Source: Isoetes taiwanensis (taxonomy: Eukaryota; Streptophyta; Lycopodiopsida; Isoetales; Isoetaceae). Taken from it: a stretch of 64,000 bases of DNA. Below are positions 12,878-28,617 of the stretch, one piece after another; position 1 is the first letter of the stretch; every line of letters begins with the position of its first letter. The stretch is from NCBI GenBank assembly GCA_021234155.1, contig JAJEKV010000430.1, positions 1-64,000 of the forward strand, written 5' to 3'. The notes under the pieces were generated by a model that saw only the letters and a program-made list of their open reading frames with translations, had not been told where the DNA came from and made no database searches. Made by a program: the position numbers and the translations under genes.

Positions 12878-15830
12878 GCCAAAAAGCCCCAAATTGAAGT
12901 CCCTCTCTCACAGGAAGGAGCCAACGGATTCTCTTTTTTTGCTCGGTTGGAGAAGGCCACAAAGCACGCCATTGCCATGGATTTCCCTTTTAGGGTAATG
13001 TGTTGATAGGGCAACCGTTTTTCGAGAAAGAGCCGATTTTTCTTTGAATTCTTGGATCTTGAACTATAGAATGTGATGCGATTTGCATTAAGCAAAATAG
13101 CGGCGCTCGAAGACTTCAAGACCGCCAACGTAATGCCACAGGAATACCTTATCTAACATCCCAAAACCTAATCGCCGGACGGTCTTCAGCAAGCCACAAA
13201 CAAATTTTCAATAGAAACAAAGATGAAGTCTCGAATCCGGGCGCATCCGAAGCTTCGACAAACAAGGCTTAAATTTACTTCCTAAATTTATCAATTTGGG
13301 GCCGTAAACTTTGGGGGGATGTTAAAAACAAATAGATTAAAACACTTGGGCCGGGATCAAGGCGGGAAGGCCACAGCGAGCTATAGCCATCGAGAAAAGA
13401 AGCTCCAACACGAGAGGCATTACCGGTTTTGCAAATATTTGGTATGCAAAGGGCTTCTAGGATTTGCAAGGCAGATCCGCGAGATGCATTCAATTCGATT
13501 TTGTAGGAATCCTCCCGCCCATTTCGTTTCCTCCCGGGGAGTTTCATTAGAATTGTTCATTAGAATTGTTCGGAGGCCTAGATCTCCTAGATCCGGTCGG
13601 AACCGGCAGCCTAATAGCCTCAGGTGGTTACGCGAAAACCAAGGGCCGCTTTTGGTTCTCAGAAGCAACTTAGTATTATAGGCAAGAAGCTAGGCTTCTA
13701 GATTATTCTCTCTCGGTGGGCTTTTTTAATGTATTCCATAATCGGGAACTACTCATGTGGCTAGATTATGCATTTCTAAGTAGCATGGGCTTGGTTGTGA
13801 CACATGAATGGTGCGTGACATGCAGGTTGGCAAGTGAATCGAAAGCACAAATGACTAATTGCTTGGCATTTCAAATCAAAATAAGGTATGGTTGTTCTTC
13901 GCTAGGTTTTGTTTCTCGAATCGGTTGCAATAACTTGCGGGTTGTGTGTAGATTTTCTTTGTGTGAACTAGTGGAGTGAAGGACCTCAAAAAAGTGCATA
14001 TAAGTGCAAGCCTGTTGGTAAGATATGCATATAAGTGCATATAAGAATAGCTTCTTTAGTCGACAAGACACTGCCACTTAGGGTTGAACTCATCCTCGGT
14101 TATGGTGTTAACACATCCCGTGATTATGCTCTCGATTGTTTTCATGTTAATAGCTCATTTCCAAGCGTTGTGGTACACCTTAAGCCTTAGCAAGGCTAGT
14201 TTAAGTTTCAATGCTCGGCATTCCAAGTTTAGAAAGACCACATTTTGGCAATGTCTCCATACTATAAATTAGAGGAAATATGCATTTTCATCCGTGCTAT
14301 TGGTAGGTTAGTTTCGTCATTTTTGAACTTATTGAGCACAATAGACTCGGGCACATCCTTCCACAAGTATAAATTTGTCTAATTTGTTTGGCAAGTGTAT
14401 GGCTCGCCTTCTTCCTCCAAAGATCAAATCCGCGGTTTTTTGTTTCTTGGTTTCATGGTTGAGGCTACTTTGTAAATTTTCTCGTTTGAAAAGATCACAA
14501 GGTTCTCGTTGTCTCTCTTTGCCTTCAACGATCGACTAATGTTTCTTTGTTTGTAGGTGCATCGTGCGGTGTTACACAGGAGTGATGATCAAATGTTTCA
14601 AGTTGCCATTTGTTAAAAGGTTAGAGAATATTTCTCCTTTGGGTGTCTTTCATGCTTATTTTCCAACCGTCATTTATGTCTTTCATTTTTCCGCAGATTG
14701 ATTTAACTTTGGAAGTCGCTAAGCTCGACGATTCATATTTTAGGCATACAAGTGACATAGTTTTTCCCCACCTTTTTTATTTGTTGGTCATTACTCACGG
14801 TATTAGTAGAGGTACGTTGTAGTTTTGCCATTTTAATACATTAGGTGCATCGTGCATTTGGCCATTGTTGATTCTAGCATAGCAGTCAGTAAACATAGAA
14901 ACATAGGGAAGAATGACCATGTCTCCCGCATTTATAGTTGATTATACTTAGAGGCCATAAGTGATGAGTGCTAAATTTAATGGTCTTCAAGTTAGTATCT
15001 ATTTGTTTATATTTCTTTATCCTTGCGCACATATGAAGAAGGTGAAAGTATTGCGGAGACTTTTGAAGGCAACTTCGTGGTCCTCCATCCATACCCATCT
15101 TGCTCAACTTTGGTACCAAGACCTTTTTAGATAATGCCTTTGGTAAGGTTCTACAAATAGCGGCGTTCCAAATTTATTTAGCGACTTTATGCTCTATATT
15201 TTTTGAGCCCAAGTTTTTTAACGGCTATGGAGGGTATTAAACGTGAGTATCGGGAGCTGGACACGCGATGGCTTATGTTTGGATCATCACGTTTCGATGT
15301 GGGCTGGTAGTAGACCCGCAATGATGAAATTCTCGATTCCATTTGTTAGTCCATTCCGGCGAATTGATCTCTTTGGATATCCCCGTCTTGCCGTAGCGAG
15401 CTCTCCGTAACCGTGGTTCGATCAAAAAATTTTGATTCATCATACATGTATGGTTTAGTGGATGTGCCCCCTAGTCCGTACAAATCTTTGTAATAATTGG
15501 TGTCATAGACCCAACCGGGTTTTCATAGACATTACTCTAATCTTGAGAAGAACGAAGCTATATGGACCGACTTCCTTCCTCTACTTTTTATTCGATTTTC
15601 GAGGGGATTGCTATTTTTGAATGAGCCAATAGGACAAGATGGTCATTTCTAGTTGCAATATGTTATCGGCGATTCGTGACATGTGTTGCTTTACTGTGGT
15701 TCGTGCTTTGAAGTGGGAGTTCCTCAAACTTGGGAGGTGACAATCATGCGAAATGAAGTAAAAGTATTCCATTTAATCGCTTTTTATCGTAACCTATGGT
15801 AATCTTTCTTTGATTATTCTACCTCTGTAG

Positions 15831-15917
15831 GACTTAAACGAAGTGGGAAGCTATGTCGTGGTGGCAAGGACTGTCAAGGAAAGCATGACCGTTTTAGATC
15901 CACTTTTCAAGCAAGAG
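15831..15917 (+). pseudogene. Exon-like block, open frame (copy 2)
   Basis: Eighty-seven bases, exactly 29 sense codons, between a CTCTGTAG acceptor and a GAG/GTAACT donor. The peptide begins DLNEVGSYVVVARTV and ends MTVLDPLFKQE. It looks like a genuine internal exon of a multi-exon plant gene. The same exon in copy 1 has lost five bases in three places. I do not recognise the protein, and no neighbouring exon could be joined with confidence, so the gene in this unit is probably decayed overall. The contrast between copies matters for deciding whether copy 1 is a pseudogene or carries sequencing errors. Confidence 0.45.
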
Positions 15918-17934
15918 GTAACTCTTTCTCTCTCTCTCTTTGAAGGCATTTAGATCATTAAGGCATGAATGCTTGAGTTTGTTATTTTGTAGTCATGTGG
16001 CTTAACCCAAATGTGTGTAAGGCTTTTGGCTTTTTGTAGAATGTTTTTGCTCTGGCATAATTATAGTGCATTATCTTGAGATTGGGTGCTTTCGAGATTG
16101 GGTGCTTCCGCAGGTGGTGCCCGGTGTAAGCTATAAACAAAAACCCTCAAATGCATGTTAGATTAGGGATATTATTGTGATATTGACCGATTAGATTGAA
16201 CAAACCATCGTGGCTCCCCGCTCGGGCTTGTGGGATGTTCATTACCATACTACCTCTCTAACTATGTTATGGTGTGCTTGAAGTTTGCAACAATGGTTCA
16301 ATATTGGCCCCATAATCGCAAACCAACATGCCTTTTTGTTTGTAAATCGGTTATTCTTTTCGTCGATGGATGAGCTCTGTCAGCGAACAACCCATCCACA
16401 GAGTTCTAAAAGACTGTTAAGTGATGGCCAAATTCTCGAGGTAAGAGTAATAAAATTATTATCCAAAAGTTTAGATATTGTATCAAATTAATTATTGTCT
16501 TGCAGACACTGTCTGTTTGAATTGAATAAGTGGAAGGGCGACTTTAAAGTTACCAATTCGCCCTGCAAATACATAAAGAGGTTTGTTGGAGCTAGATAAC
16601 AAAGTAAGTGATCATGGATTTTGAAATTCACGCCCTTTGTTTGGAAGATCCGACTTCAGGATTCATCATGCCCTTTGAGAAAATAATGGTTAGACCCTTT
16701 TGTAAAAAAGTTTAGTTCTTATTGAGAATCGATTAGAGGTGAATTAAGACATTTTTTTTTGGATATGAGGCATCCTTTTTGCAAAAGTTGTCTATAAAAA
16801 GTTGCATTTGGCTATGGCTACTCATTTTAAGCACTAAAAATAGACTATGTTTTGTGTTGCTACGCATTACTCCTAGTTTTTGTAATGTGGTTTTACTCAA
16901 CAATGCCTTCACACTTGCATTCCGGCTCAACAATTGCCTCCACCACATGTTTTCCACCTACCTTATTGTTGTTGAAAATCAGCCTGTTACAAGCCGTCAG
17001 AGGGAATGTTTCTTCAAGAATTGGGTTGACAAATTAATAGTATCGCGATAGCAAGGAGACAAGGCGACACTTAAGCGTCTGCAATGCTTATGCTAAATCT
17101 GGGGCTATTGTTAAAAAGTACATTGAATTGGGCTATTGTTAAATTGGGTGATCTTTGAATTTGTTATACAAATCATGTGCCAACGATGCTTTCTTAGCTC
17201 CCTCTGGGTTGTTTTCAAGCAGATTCGGATGGCAAGATGCATCTTTATTTTGCTTGCTCTCATTCTTACGTGTCCCCCGCAGGTAAATCATGAGATAAAT
17301 TATTACACGATGACATTATTTCGCAAATATGAGTGTGTGCATGTCCTCAATTCATTGTTTTCATTACCGGCGCGATTTGCATTGTGGATATCATATCCCT
17401 TTTGTCAATTTAAAAGCACTAACTAGTATTTTCATGACTCAAAGTTTGCGGGTTACAAATCATGTTTGATTGCTATTCATGGAACACAATTGCATTAAGG
17501 GCTTATCTTTATGGAATACTCTATTCAAACAGATTAATAGAGGTATTTCGGACAAAGGAATAAAAAATGCATCTGGTTTTGTCGATTTGTGGTGAAATAG
17601 GGATTGGAAAGCATGCGGGCATGAAAAATTAACATAAGAATTGGTTTGAAGTCATCCATATATTAATGGATATCCATACTTATGGTTGGCAATATATGGG
17701 ACAGGAATTAGGCCACTCTCGTTCTATCCTTTCCATTTATTTTGTATCTTGCGGTGCCTTCACTTTGAGTAGGAATGAGGGTCTCTCAAGCTTCTATGTA
17801 TTTCTTTTAAGCCTTCATATTTCAACGTCAGAGCGTACATAAGTTACATTAACGGAGACCACACAATTGCACGCAACTTATGCCCACGGAACAAGATGTT
17901 GACTTGTGGTGCCATGCATGCCAAAAGTCTGTTG

Positions 17935-18430
17935 CAACTTTCAAGAGCTTTATTCTGCAGGGAGTGTTTTGCAAGTTGTAACTTCAAAATGATATGTAGC
18001 AAGAAATACTCCTTTCGTACATGATCTCCTTTGTTGCATGCTCCCATTACCGGTGTTGCAATGGCCATTCTTGCATGGTAGTGCAATGCCAATGTATTTG
18101 TCCCCTCGCCTATCATGGATAAAGCAAGAATGTACAAATATATCATTTGCCGCTTAACTTTCAAGAGTTTTATTCTCAGGAGTGTTTGCAAGTTATAACT
18201 TCAAAATGATATGTAGCAAGAAATACTCTTCGTACATGATCTCCTTTGCCGCGATGCTCCCATTACCGGTGTTGCAATGGCCATTCTTGCATGGTAGTGC
18301 GATTGCCAATGTATTTGTCCCCGGCTTTGTCATGGATAAAGCAAGAATGTACAAATATATCATTTATGAGACGGGGACAAACATCAAGAGCAATCTGAAA
18401 GATGCATTTGTCTATTTTTAGTCATCTTCG
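17935..18430. repeat. Inner two-unit tandem repeat, copy 2
   Basis: Counterpart of 8153-8728. Two units of about 240 bp, each ending in AATGTACAAATATATCATTT. Reading frames on either strand are shorter than in copy 1. Confidence 0.6.
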
Positions 18431-19529
18431 CTTTTATGATAGAGGACATGAATAGCTAAAGTGGCAATTAACTCGTGCACGGGACATGTACCCGGCAGGC
18501 TTATGAAGATTATGGAATATGAAGAATAGTTCAAATATGCTTTGAACTCCGGAATCTACAAGTTTAATGACTACCTACCTCAGTACTATAAATACTTAAC
18601 ATGTAATCATAAGGTTATATTAAAGCATATAGAGAGTTATACTAAAACATATACTGGGTATCAAAAAGCTTGTGGTGCATTATTGCACATGTTGCATCTA
18701 TTGTCCGAGTATTGATGAGCTTGACTATGTTGTCAACAATCTGTAACATTAGGCTAGTCATAAATGTTTGTGCTTGATGACATGCACATTCTTTGAAGCC
18801 ATGAACATTGGTGCGTGCTGCAAGGACCATTTTTTCCATTTTAGGCATAGGCTGGACATGTTACGCAAACTTCCTAGTGGTCATAGCATCCTCAACTGGC
18901 TCATGTTATGCTAACTTTCTAGTGATCATAGCATTCTTTTAGAAGCTTGCATGGTATCTTATCTGTATTTATCAATGGTCTAAGGCAACTTATAACTAAG
19001 GGGCTGGGGAAGTTGTGAACAGGAGATGAGCAATGTTCATTATCACCCTTTCATTGACTTTATGCAACATGCTCTACCGCCCATTCCATGATTGTATTCT
19101 TCACCAACGGTCGGTGGTAATTTTCGGGAAGCTAAGACCGTGTAACTAAGCATTGATCAATAAAAAATTCTAATGTCTGGATTTGTATTCCCACTCCATT
19201 GAAAATATGATTGTTATGTACATGGTAAAAAATGTAGGCACACAAATGTGCAAAAACCAGCAATATCTACAATATCCCAGTTAAAGTGAGGATGCAATTT
19301 TTCAACTTACTCTATTTTGAGCTAGTTGTTAAATGGTTATCAAGCTAGAACACAAGAATGAAAGAACCTCATAACCTCTTTAAGATCTTATGCTACTTTA
19401 AGATATTCCTTTGTTGAATCACCAGCATTGATGCAGTCATCGTGTTGTGTACCATCTGCGTGATGTCAACTCTACCTATTATAGAAATTGTACAAATTTA
19501 AATCTGTGATTTAGCTAATCGTTATGGAA

Positions 19530-19930
19530 TATTTAAGAAACCTATGGCAATCACAAAAGAATATTTGGGAATCTAAATCTTCATATAATCTTTGACAATC
19601 TAGAAGAATCTTGACAGAATCTTAGAGAATTTAAAAGAATCTTCATACGATCCAGCTGAATCTTAGAGAATCTAAGTAGAATCTTTGAGAATCTATGGCA
19701 ATCTAAGAGAATCTTGATGGTTTTTTGGAGAATCTTAAGGAGTCTTCATAGAGTCTAATGGAATCGAGGGAGAATCTCTTGGGAATCTAGAGGACTTTGA
19801 GATAACCTTTGAGAATTTAAGGGGATGGAATTTTGGATAACCTAGAAAAATCTTCATAGAATCTTGGAGAATCTAGGAGAATCTTAAAGAACCTTAAGAA
19901 TCTAGAGGAATCTTTGATACTATGTGTTTT
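19530..19930. repeat. Degenerate GAATCT-type minisatellite, copy 2
   Basis: Counterpart of the tract at 9780-10200 in the second large unit. Order of motifs is the same, with small indels. Confidence 0.7.
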
Positions 19931-20316
19931 GCGAGGGTCTATAATCCACGTAACATATACACTCAATTTTTACAAGCCCTCATGGTAAAAAACTTGTATA
20001 TATATATCCTTATCCTTATATATATACAATTATATTGGAAGTGTCACAAAATGATGTAGAGTCTCAAATGGTGTAGAGATTTATGCCAATAAATTTTTGG
20101 TAGAGATCGATCTCGACGGTCCAATCTCTGTGGATGGATTGGGGACGGTACACAATTGTAACTCCCCAAGCATCCCTATTGTTGGTGTACCAAAATGTTT
20201 AGAGATTGATCTCGGCCGCCCATCTCGAGATGAACGGCCACAACAAAAAAAGCCCCAAATTTTCATCCTCTGTTCTCACGCCAGAGCTGAGCCCGCATAT
20301 GCCCATTCATTTTCCT

Positions 20317-20370
20317 GGATGTTCTTGACGGACCTCGGCTCAGCCGATGTTCTTGACGGACCTCGGCTCA
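20317..20370 (+). repeat. 27-base tandem duplication at the right end of copy 2
   Basis: GATGTTCTTGACGGACCTCG followed by GCTCAG occurs twice in a row. The equivalent place in copy 1 (10590-10611) has a single, altered GATGTTCTT followed by the start of copy 2. It marks the junction where the large repeat ends. Confidence 0.85.
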
Positions 20371-23090
20371 GCTCTGCTCCCGACTTACTGCTTTTATTTG
20401 GATTGTGTTCATTGCGATTTTGCCACAGCTCGCTTAGTTCTGTGAAGTAACTCTTCTTGATAGTGACTCCGGATCATGCATATTTGGGCTTTAATATATT
20501 TGCAGGGGATTATTTTTTTTTGGATTTCTTCGCGTCTGTGTTATGGCAGCAATCTTGAGCGCCTGGAAAAAACATGGACGCTTGCATCGGATGCTCTGAG
20601 GAGGAGCTTCTTGAGTTTTGGCGACAACGTTGGAGTGATTTCCCTCTCGTGGCTATGGTTCCATCCTATTTTTTTCATATCGTTTTTTACTTTTTGTGTG
20701 GGTCGCGAGATTTATGGTACATAGGGCAACCAAAGTGAGAATACCTTGGATTTTGAGTTGCCGAATTGATCGATCCGTGAAATCCATTACTCCCGGATTT
20801 TCTGTTTCCACTGCCTGCCGATTTCTCTGTTTCGAGCTTTGGATCACCGTTCTTACTCCATCCAGCATTTCATATGCCCGTGTTAAACGACTGAGCAATG
20901 GAGATGAACAGAACCCTTTCAGAATTGTACCTGGTATGCAAGTTTCCCGTATAGCTGCTCAAAAAGGTAATTCTAAAATACCTCTGCTTACATTCATGTA
21001 AGATATGTTATGTTTATTCTAGCACTTCGTGATATTAACTGTTCTGCATTCTATTTCTTGGTCATATGTTGTTACCTACGATTACATATCTATGATGGGT
21101 AGACAAAAGAGGGCTGGATTCTCAAGCATGGTTCATATTCATGGAGGGACGTAGTTTTGAACTTCCAAGTATGGAATTCATTGTGATCTTGCAGCTTCAA
21201 AAGGATATAAGTTTTGTACTTACGTGTACTGGTGGATACTTTAGTGTACTGGTGGATACTTTAGGTAAGATAAGGTAATCTTTGTTTTAGAACAGGATTG
21301 GTTTAAAATATGTTCTTTCCAGGGTATCACAAGATCGATTGCAAGATTTTCTAGAATTGTCAGGGTGCCATTTCATCTTATTGAGACAATCTGTCAAGTC
21401 AACAGCTCTCGTTGCTATTTTCTACATTTTAACCAATGTGTGATCGCTTTTTCTAAAGATTGCAGCCTCGTTGTACCGCCCATGCCTTTGAACAAACCCT
21501 TAATGGTTGTTTTAAATTTCTGTCGTTTTTATAGTCAGCATCCTCAGATATAGTTAGTAACTTCTCTGATGGTTTGTTGATGTAAAGCTCAATGTCCTGC
21601 AGGAGGTTGCTAGTGCTGTTAAAATTATGAATAAGCGTGCAAGGCGTGCCCTCCAGATAACCAACATCTCTTGCAACTTTTGGAGAGCTCAGAATTCCAT
21701 GTGTTGCTTTGTATTTTTCAGGCAAGTAGGTATAGAGTAAAATCAACAGAAGCTCCGGTCTATCAAAACAGCTGTAAGAGAAATGACGATTTAAATGAGG
21801 GAGATAATTTACACCGTGTAAGACCATTATCTTTCTGTGTTAAATAGAACTCGGATTCCTTTGCTTATGGAGGGCTAATACAATTTTGTCAACTTTTTCT
21901 TCTCTCACAGTTTCTTGCAGATCCAAATATTGAAATGCAGCCCTGGATAATGGCTGAGAAAGGCTTTGTGGAGGTATGAGCTTCATCAATATCCAAAACA
22001 TTTCATATTGTCTTTTCCCAAGAGGAGCTGAACAGCCCTATGAAGACAAAACTTGAGTTAAGGGAGCAGGAAATACTCGAGCTGAGATATGGTGGGAAGT
22101 AGGTGTTCTACTTTAGCAATTGTCATGGTCAATGTTTAAATTTGGTTTGCAACCATTTTGAGAAGAAACATTTTAATAATCCAGATGTTGCAGCACAAAA
22201 ATTGAGAATCCGAGGCATGTTAATGAAATTGAGGAAATCTGTTTGGCTACATCCTCGTTGGGTGGAATTGTTCCTTCTGGAACAGGGTTAGCTTGGAATA
22301 ATTTATGGGCTGGATGTATCAAATGTCATTGGTGAAGGGTGAGAGGATGAGGCAACTGCTTAGCTGGTATGTGCCGGTTATTCCAAGTACAGCTGTAAGA
22401 CCGGGACTAACACATCCGTCTCTATGTTGCAGAATTTTGTCTGGTGTTGAAGCGCATTCGATGTTTAGCACCAGATTAGGTAAATTTTGCTAAGACAGCG
22501 AAGCTGAGCATACAGATTAAATGTAATTTTTGTTCCTTGAAACCGTTGGGATTGAGCCCTAGCCCCTTGCCAATTCTGTTAAAATCCCTGCCCGTTTGCC
22601 AGTTCTGCTAAAATGCCTGAGTAAATAAGCATATAGCAAGAATTAGACAGAGAAACTCGATAACTCCCTGGGCCTCTTGAAGAAATCGACCGCCTGGTTC
22701 TTTTATGTATCTGCTCCACATTGAATATGTGGAGCATTTTCGAGCATTTTCGACCTCTTTCTAGTTGTGAGCTGCCCTGTTATGCTACATGCTGAGGTTT
22801 AGGGTTACAAAGATCCAAAATCCTTAAGGTACGTTGCCTATCTATCACTACAATTGTCAACTACCTTCATAGGCTTATTAGTCAGGTATCCTGGATCTTG
22901 CATTTATTGATATGATGCAAGGGAGATTGAGCTTGCTCAAGCTTTGCTACAGACTCCATAAATAGGCATTTGAATATATAGCCAGGAGCATCAGATAGAT
23001 GTGCTTCTGGAATTGTAGGCCGCAATCTGTAAGAGGGCGTTTAATGATGCTAAAGTTTCTGTCTTGTCCACTGTTATTCTATGTCCTTAT
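20371..23090 (+). other. Region of degenerate host-gene exons
   Basis: Several short blocks look exonic but cannot be joined. One frame starting at 20574 reads MDACIGCSEEELLEFWRQRW. A block at about 20895-20966 ends in VPGMQVSRIAAQKG before a GTAATT donor. A block at about 21921-21974, after TTTCTTGCAG, reads DPNIEMQPWIMAEKGFVE before GTATGAG. A block at about 22206-22289 reads HVNEIEEICLATSSLGGIVP. Good splice borders and codon-like sequence suggest remnants of one or more multi-exon genes; the families are not recognised. It lies upstream of the DPH6-like remnant and part could belong to it. Confidence 0.35.
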
Positions 23091-23365
23091 AGTGCTACTT
23101 GTGCCATTTCCGAAATGTAGTTACACGTCAAAAACAGAGCTACGGTTAGGAAGTTATCGATCTTCAAAGTTGCTGCTGTAAATTTGTGACAACAGAAGTT
23201 CAATACAAGTTTTAAGTGATTTGGGCTTCAATTTTGGAAAACATGCCTCTAACACACTTTGTAGGGCAACTTGTGTCGTTTCCAAAATGTATTTACACTT
23301 GAAAAACAGAGCTACAAGTTGGGAAGTTATAGCTCTTCAAATTTGCTGTTGTAAATCTGTGTGAC
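23091..23365. repeat. Two-unit diverged tandem repeat (about 172 bp spacing)
   Basis: The block ACTTGTGCCATTTCCGAAATG ... AAAAACAGAGCTAC ... GGAAGTTAT ... CTTCAAA-TTGCTG ... GTAAAT-TGTG occurs at about 23097-23190 and again at about 23269-23365 with scattered substitutions. No coding signal. Confidence 0.7.
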
Positions 23366-23659
23366 AGTAGAAGGTCATAGCATCAAAGCCAAAATCAGAT
23401 TTTGTTGGCAACTAGATGTGGGCCATAATTTCTGTATGATTCAAGCATGCCCTCTTTTTTTTTCATGCAAGCATGGTAGAGATTGCTCCTTGCCTAACCA
23501 TAGTGATCTTCATGCAGGTGCAGACATGGAACTACTTCATTTATGAAGTTCAGCCATGCTTAATATGTTTTCTTAACCTACAAGTTTGGAAGCTTAGATA
23601 TCAGATTCATGCTGCTGTTCATCAACATAGGTCTTCTCATTCCATAAACTTCTTTGCAG

Positions 23660-24411
23660 GCCACTTTGGAAGGAAATCTATTATATATGGCTGGTCAGCT
23701 TGGTCTTGATCCTCCAACAATGGTATTGATTTCTGGCGGTGCATTGTGAGATGTCAACAACACTCAAGAACTGTGATGCAGTAGCTAAGCTTTTGGCATT
23801 ACATTAGCTTCTAATGCAGCTTCTATTGTCATATACTAGTCTTTAATGACAACTGCAGAAGAAAGAAGAGAAATAGAAGGGGAATTACATAACTATTTTG
23901 GAATTGCACCAGAGCTTCTGTCTATGCTTGTCTTATTTGTGCAAGTTTCATCTTTGCTGAAAGCGTAAGTCTCTACTTTTTTGCATATAATTGGTATCCT
24001 CTCTTTAGCAGTTTGCTTCTTTTCTACACAGGGCTATGGTTGAAGTGAAACCACTGCTTTGGTGTCCAGCATTGACAGATGAAACAGAAGATGTAAAGAA
24101 TGGTTATCCAGTAAAGAATTTGTTGACATGCACTAAAAAGCGTGTAATAGACCACATAGAAGCAAGCTTTACTTGCCCTACATCAAATAGCATTATGGTG
24201 TATGGAAAGTTTTGTCAAGCTTTGATCTCTTTCAGCTGCAAAGATCGGACAAGAGTCATTACCTCCAATCTTCGAGATAGGCAACTTAAAGTTGAAGATT
24301 CACCTTCCAATGTTGAAGTTCAGAAGGCAATTCTATGTGGCTTAAACATGCTTACAGAAGTTCTTACAGATGCAAATCTATCTTGGTTGGATGTTTTGGT
24401 AAGCTTACAGA
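23660..24411 (+). pseudogene. Diphthine-ammonia ligase (DPH6-like), C-terminal half, degenerate
   Basis: The plant enzyme completes diphthamide on elongation factor 2; it has an N-terminal ATP-pyrophosphatase domain and one or two C-terminal YjgF/endoribonuclease-like domains. Only the C-terminal part is seen. After a CTTTGCAG acceptor at 23660 the peptide ATLEGNLLYMAGQLGLDPPTM matches the YjgF-type core, followed in shifting frames by TLKNCDAVAKLL and a segment ending ELLSMLVLFVQVSSLL. A further exon after CTACACAG starts AMVEVKPLLWCPAL and runs to LSWLDVLV at a GTAAGC donor (24402). In-frame stops and at least two frameshifts lie between 23745 and 23840. No ATP-pyrophosphatase motif (SGGKDS) was found nearby. 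Most likely a decayed gene fragment; an expressed gene with sequence errors is less likely. Confidence 0.55.
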
Positions 24412-24623
24412 TTTATTAAAGAAAATATTATCTCTCTCTCTCATTGTTGTGTCAATTTTATTGGTTTGGGCGATGCTGAAATGGATCGTATATCTTACTC
24501 AATGTATCTTCTTTGGAACTTCCTCCACGTAAGTCATCTGAGTTAAATATGCTTTTGAATCTGCCCGCAATCAATCCTGTGCATTTCTTGGAGCTCTTGC
24601 TTTACTGCACTGGAAGTTTATAA

Positions 24624-24834
24624 AGCTCCCATCTCAACGATGCCTTACACTTTGACATTTATGAGGGAATGCCTAAACCAGATGTTTCATGGAATTCTCT
24701 GATTGCTGGCAGTGGACAGGTAAATAAAGCTCTGAAAATTTTTAGGGAAATGCCAAATTCAAATACTGCCTTCATTATTGCCTTATTTCTGGCTATGAGA
24801 CTTTGCATGTATTCCAAAAGATGCCTTCACTGAG
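24624..24834 (+). pseudogene. PLS-class PPR protein fragment
   Basis: A 70-codon open stretch includes YEGMPKPDVSWNSLIAGSG and ALKIFREMPNSNTAFIIAL. This is the D-V-(V)-S-W-N-x-(L/M)-I-A-G and A-L-x-x-F-R-E-M-P pattern of plant organelle PPR proteins. About one and a half repeat units are visible, without start codon, targeting peptide or E/DYW tail. PPR proteins bind organelle RNA; this piece is too short to work and probably arose from an inserted gene or retro-copy scrap. It lies just downstream of the DPH6-like remnant. Confidence 0.6.
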
Positions 24835-27842
<3,008 letters not shown>

Positions 27843-28617
27843 ATAACTCCAAAATGAGTGCAAATTTTTAGAGGGTTTTTTTAAGGATGATTTGGGGGTT
27901 TTTTTGTTTATGATTTAAAATGTGCATTTAAATGCACCCATTTCAATGAGAGTGGCTTTGAGATGTTATATTTATGTCATTGATTAACAACGCATTGTAA
28001 AGTTGTTTATAGAATAAAGCTCAAACTTTCACTAGAATATAGAACTTTCTACTTCCAGCTAATTACCGTTTCAGCAACATCTATTCATATATATAAAAAA
28101 AACCTTTATGTTATAGATCGTAGTTGATTATGCCAAGAGGATTTTAGAGCTTTTGATTTTAACTTAAAAAAGCGTACTTAGAGTTATATCTTGAAGTAAA
28201 GAAAACCTTTATTATCTTCTTATCGGAAACCGAAGATAAGTTCAATTGTCAAAACCAAATAAGCAACTCAAGAGAGAGAACTGGAAAGAAAGGCCACATC
28301 TGGGCGTCTCCACTAAAACCATGTCAATATACACAACATACCGATACACAACATAATTGATGCATTGAAAGTGTAGACCATTATAGCTCGGGATTAAAAC
28401 CTTCGCCCTTCGGTTTTCGAGGAAAAACCTCGGCGATAATAGTAACACTAATCAATGAATAGGCTAAAAACACAATTGAGTATAAGATGGCTTCGAACAA
28501 ATTCGAAAATCCGATTCTCTAAAACTCCTAGGCGTCTACGCAATGATGCTCGATTATTCTCGGCTTGATAAAAGGACTCGTAATCACAAATCACGAAAAA
28601 TATAGCAGACGCTCCAA

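Larger units (their letters stand above)
10622..20335 (+). repeat. 9.7-kb direct repeat, copy 2
   Basis: Second head-to-tail copy. Order and spacing of all inner landmarks match copy 1: the AT-rich ATATATCC block, the GGGCTTTTAATATGGGCC pair, exon-like blocks, the inner tandem repeat and the GAATCT-type tract. At least one exon-like block (15831-15917) is an open 29-codon frame here but frameshifted in copy 1. After the unit, the sequence diverges into a 27-base duplication and then unrelated host-gene-like sequence. Confidence 0.9.

Noticed and set aside
854-20335. The 9.7-kb units as the two LTRs of a very large element
   Set aside because: The units are directly adjacent with no internal region, primer-binding site or TG...CA ends.
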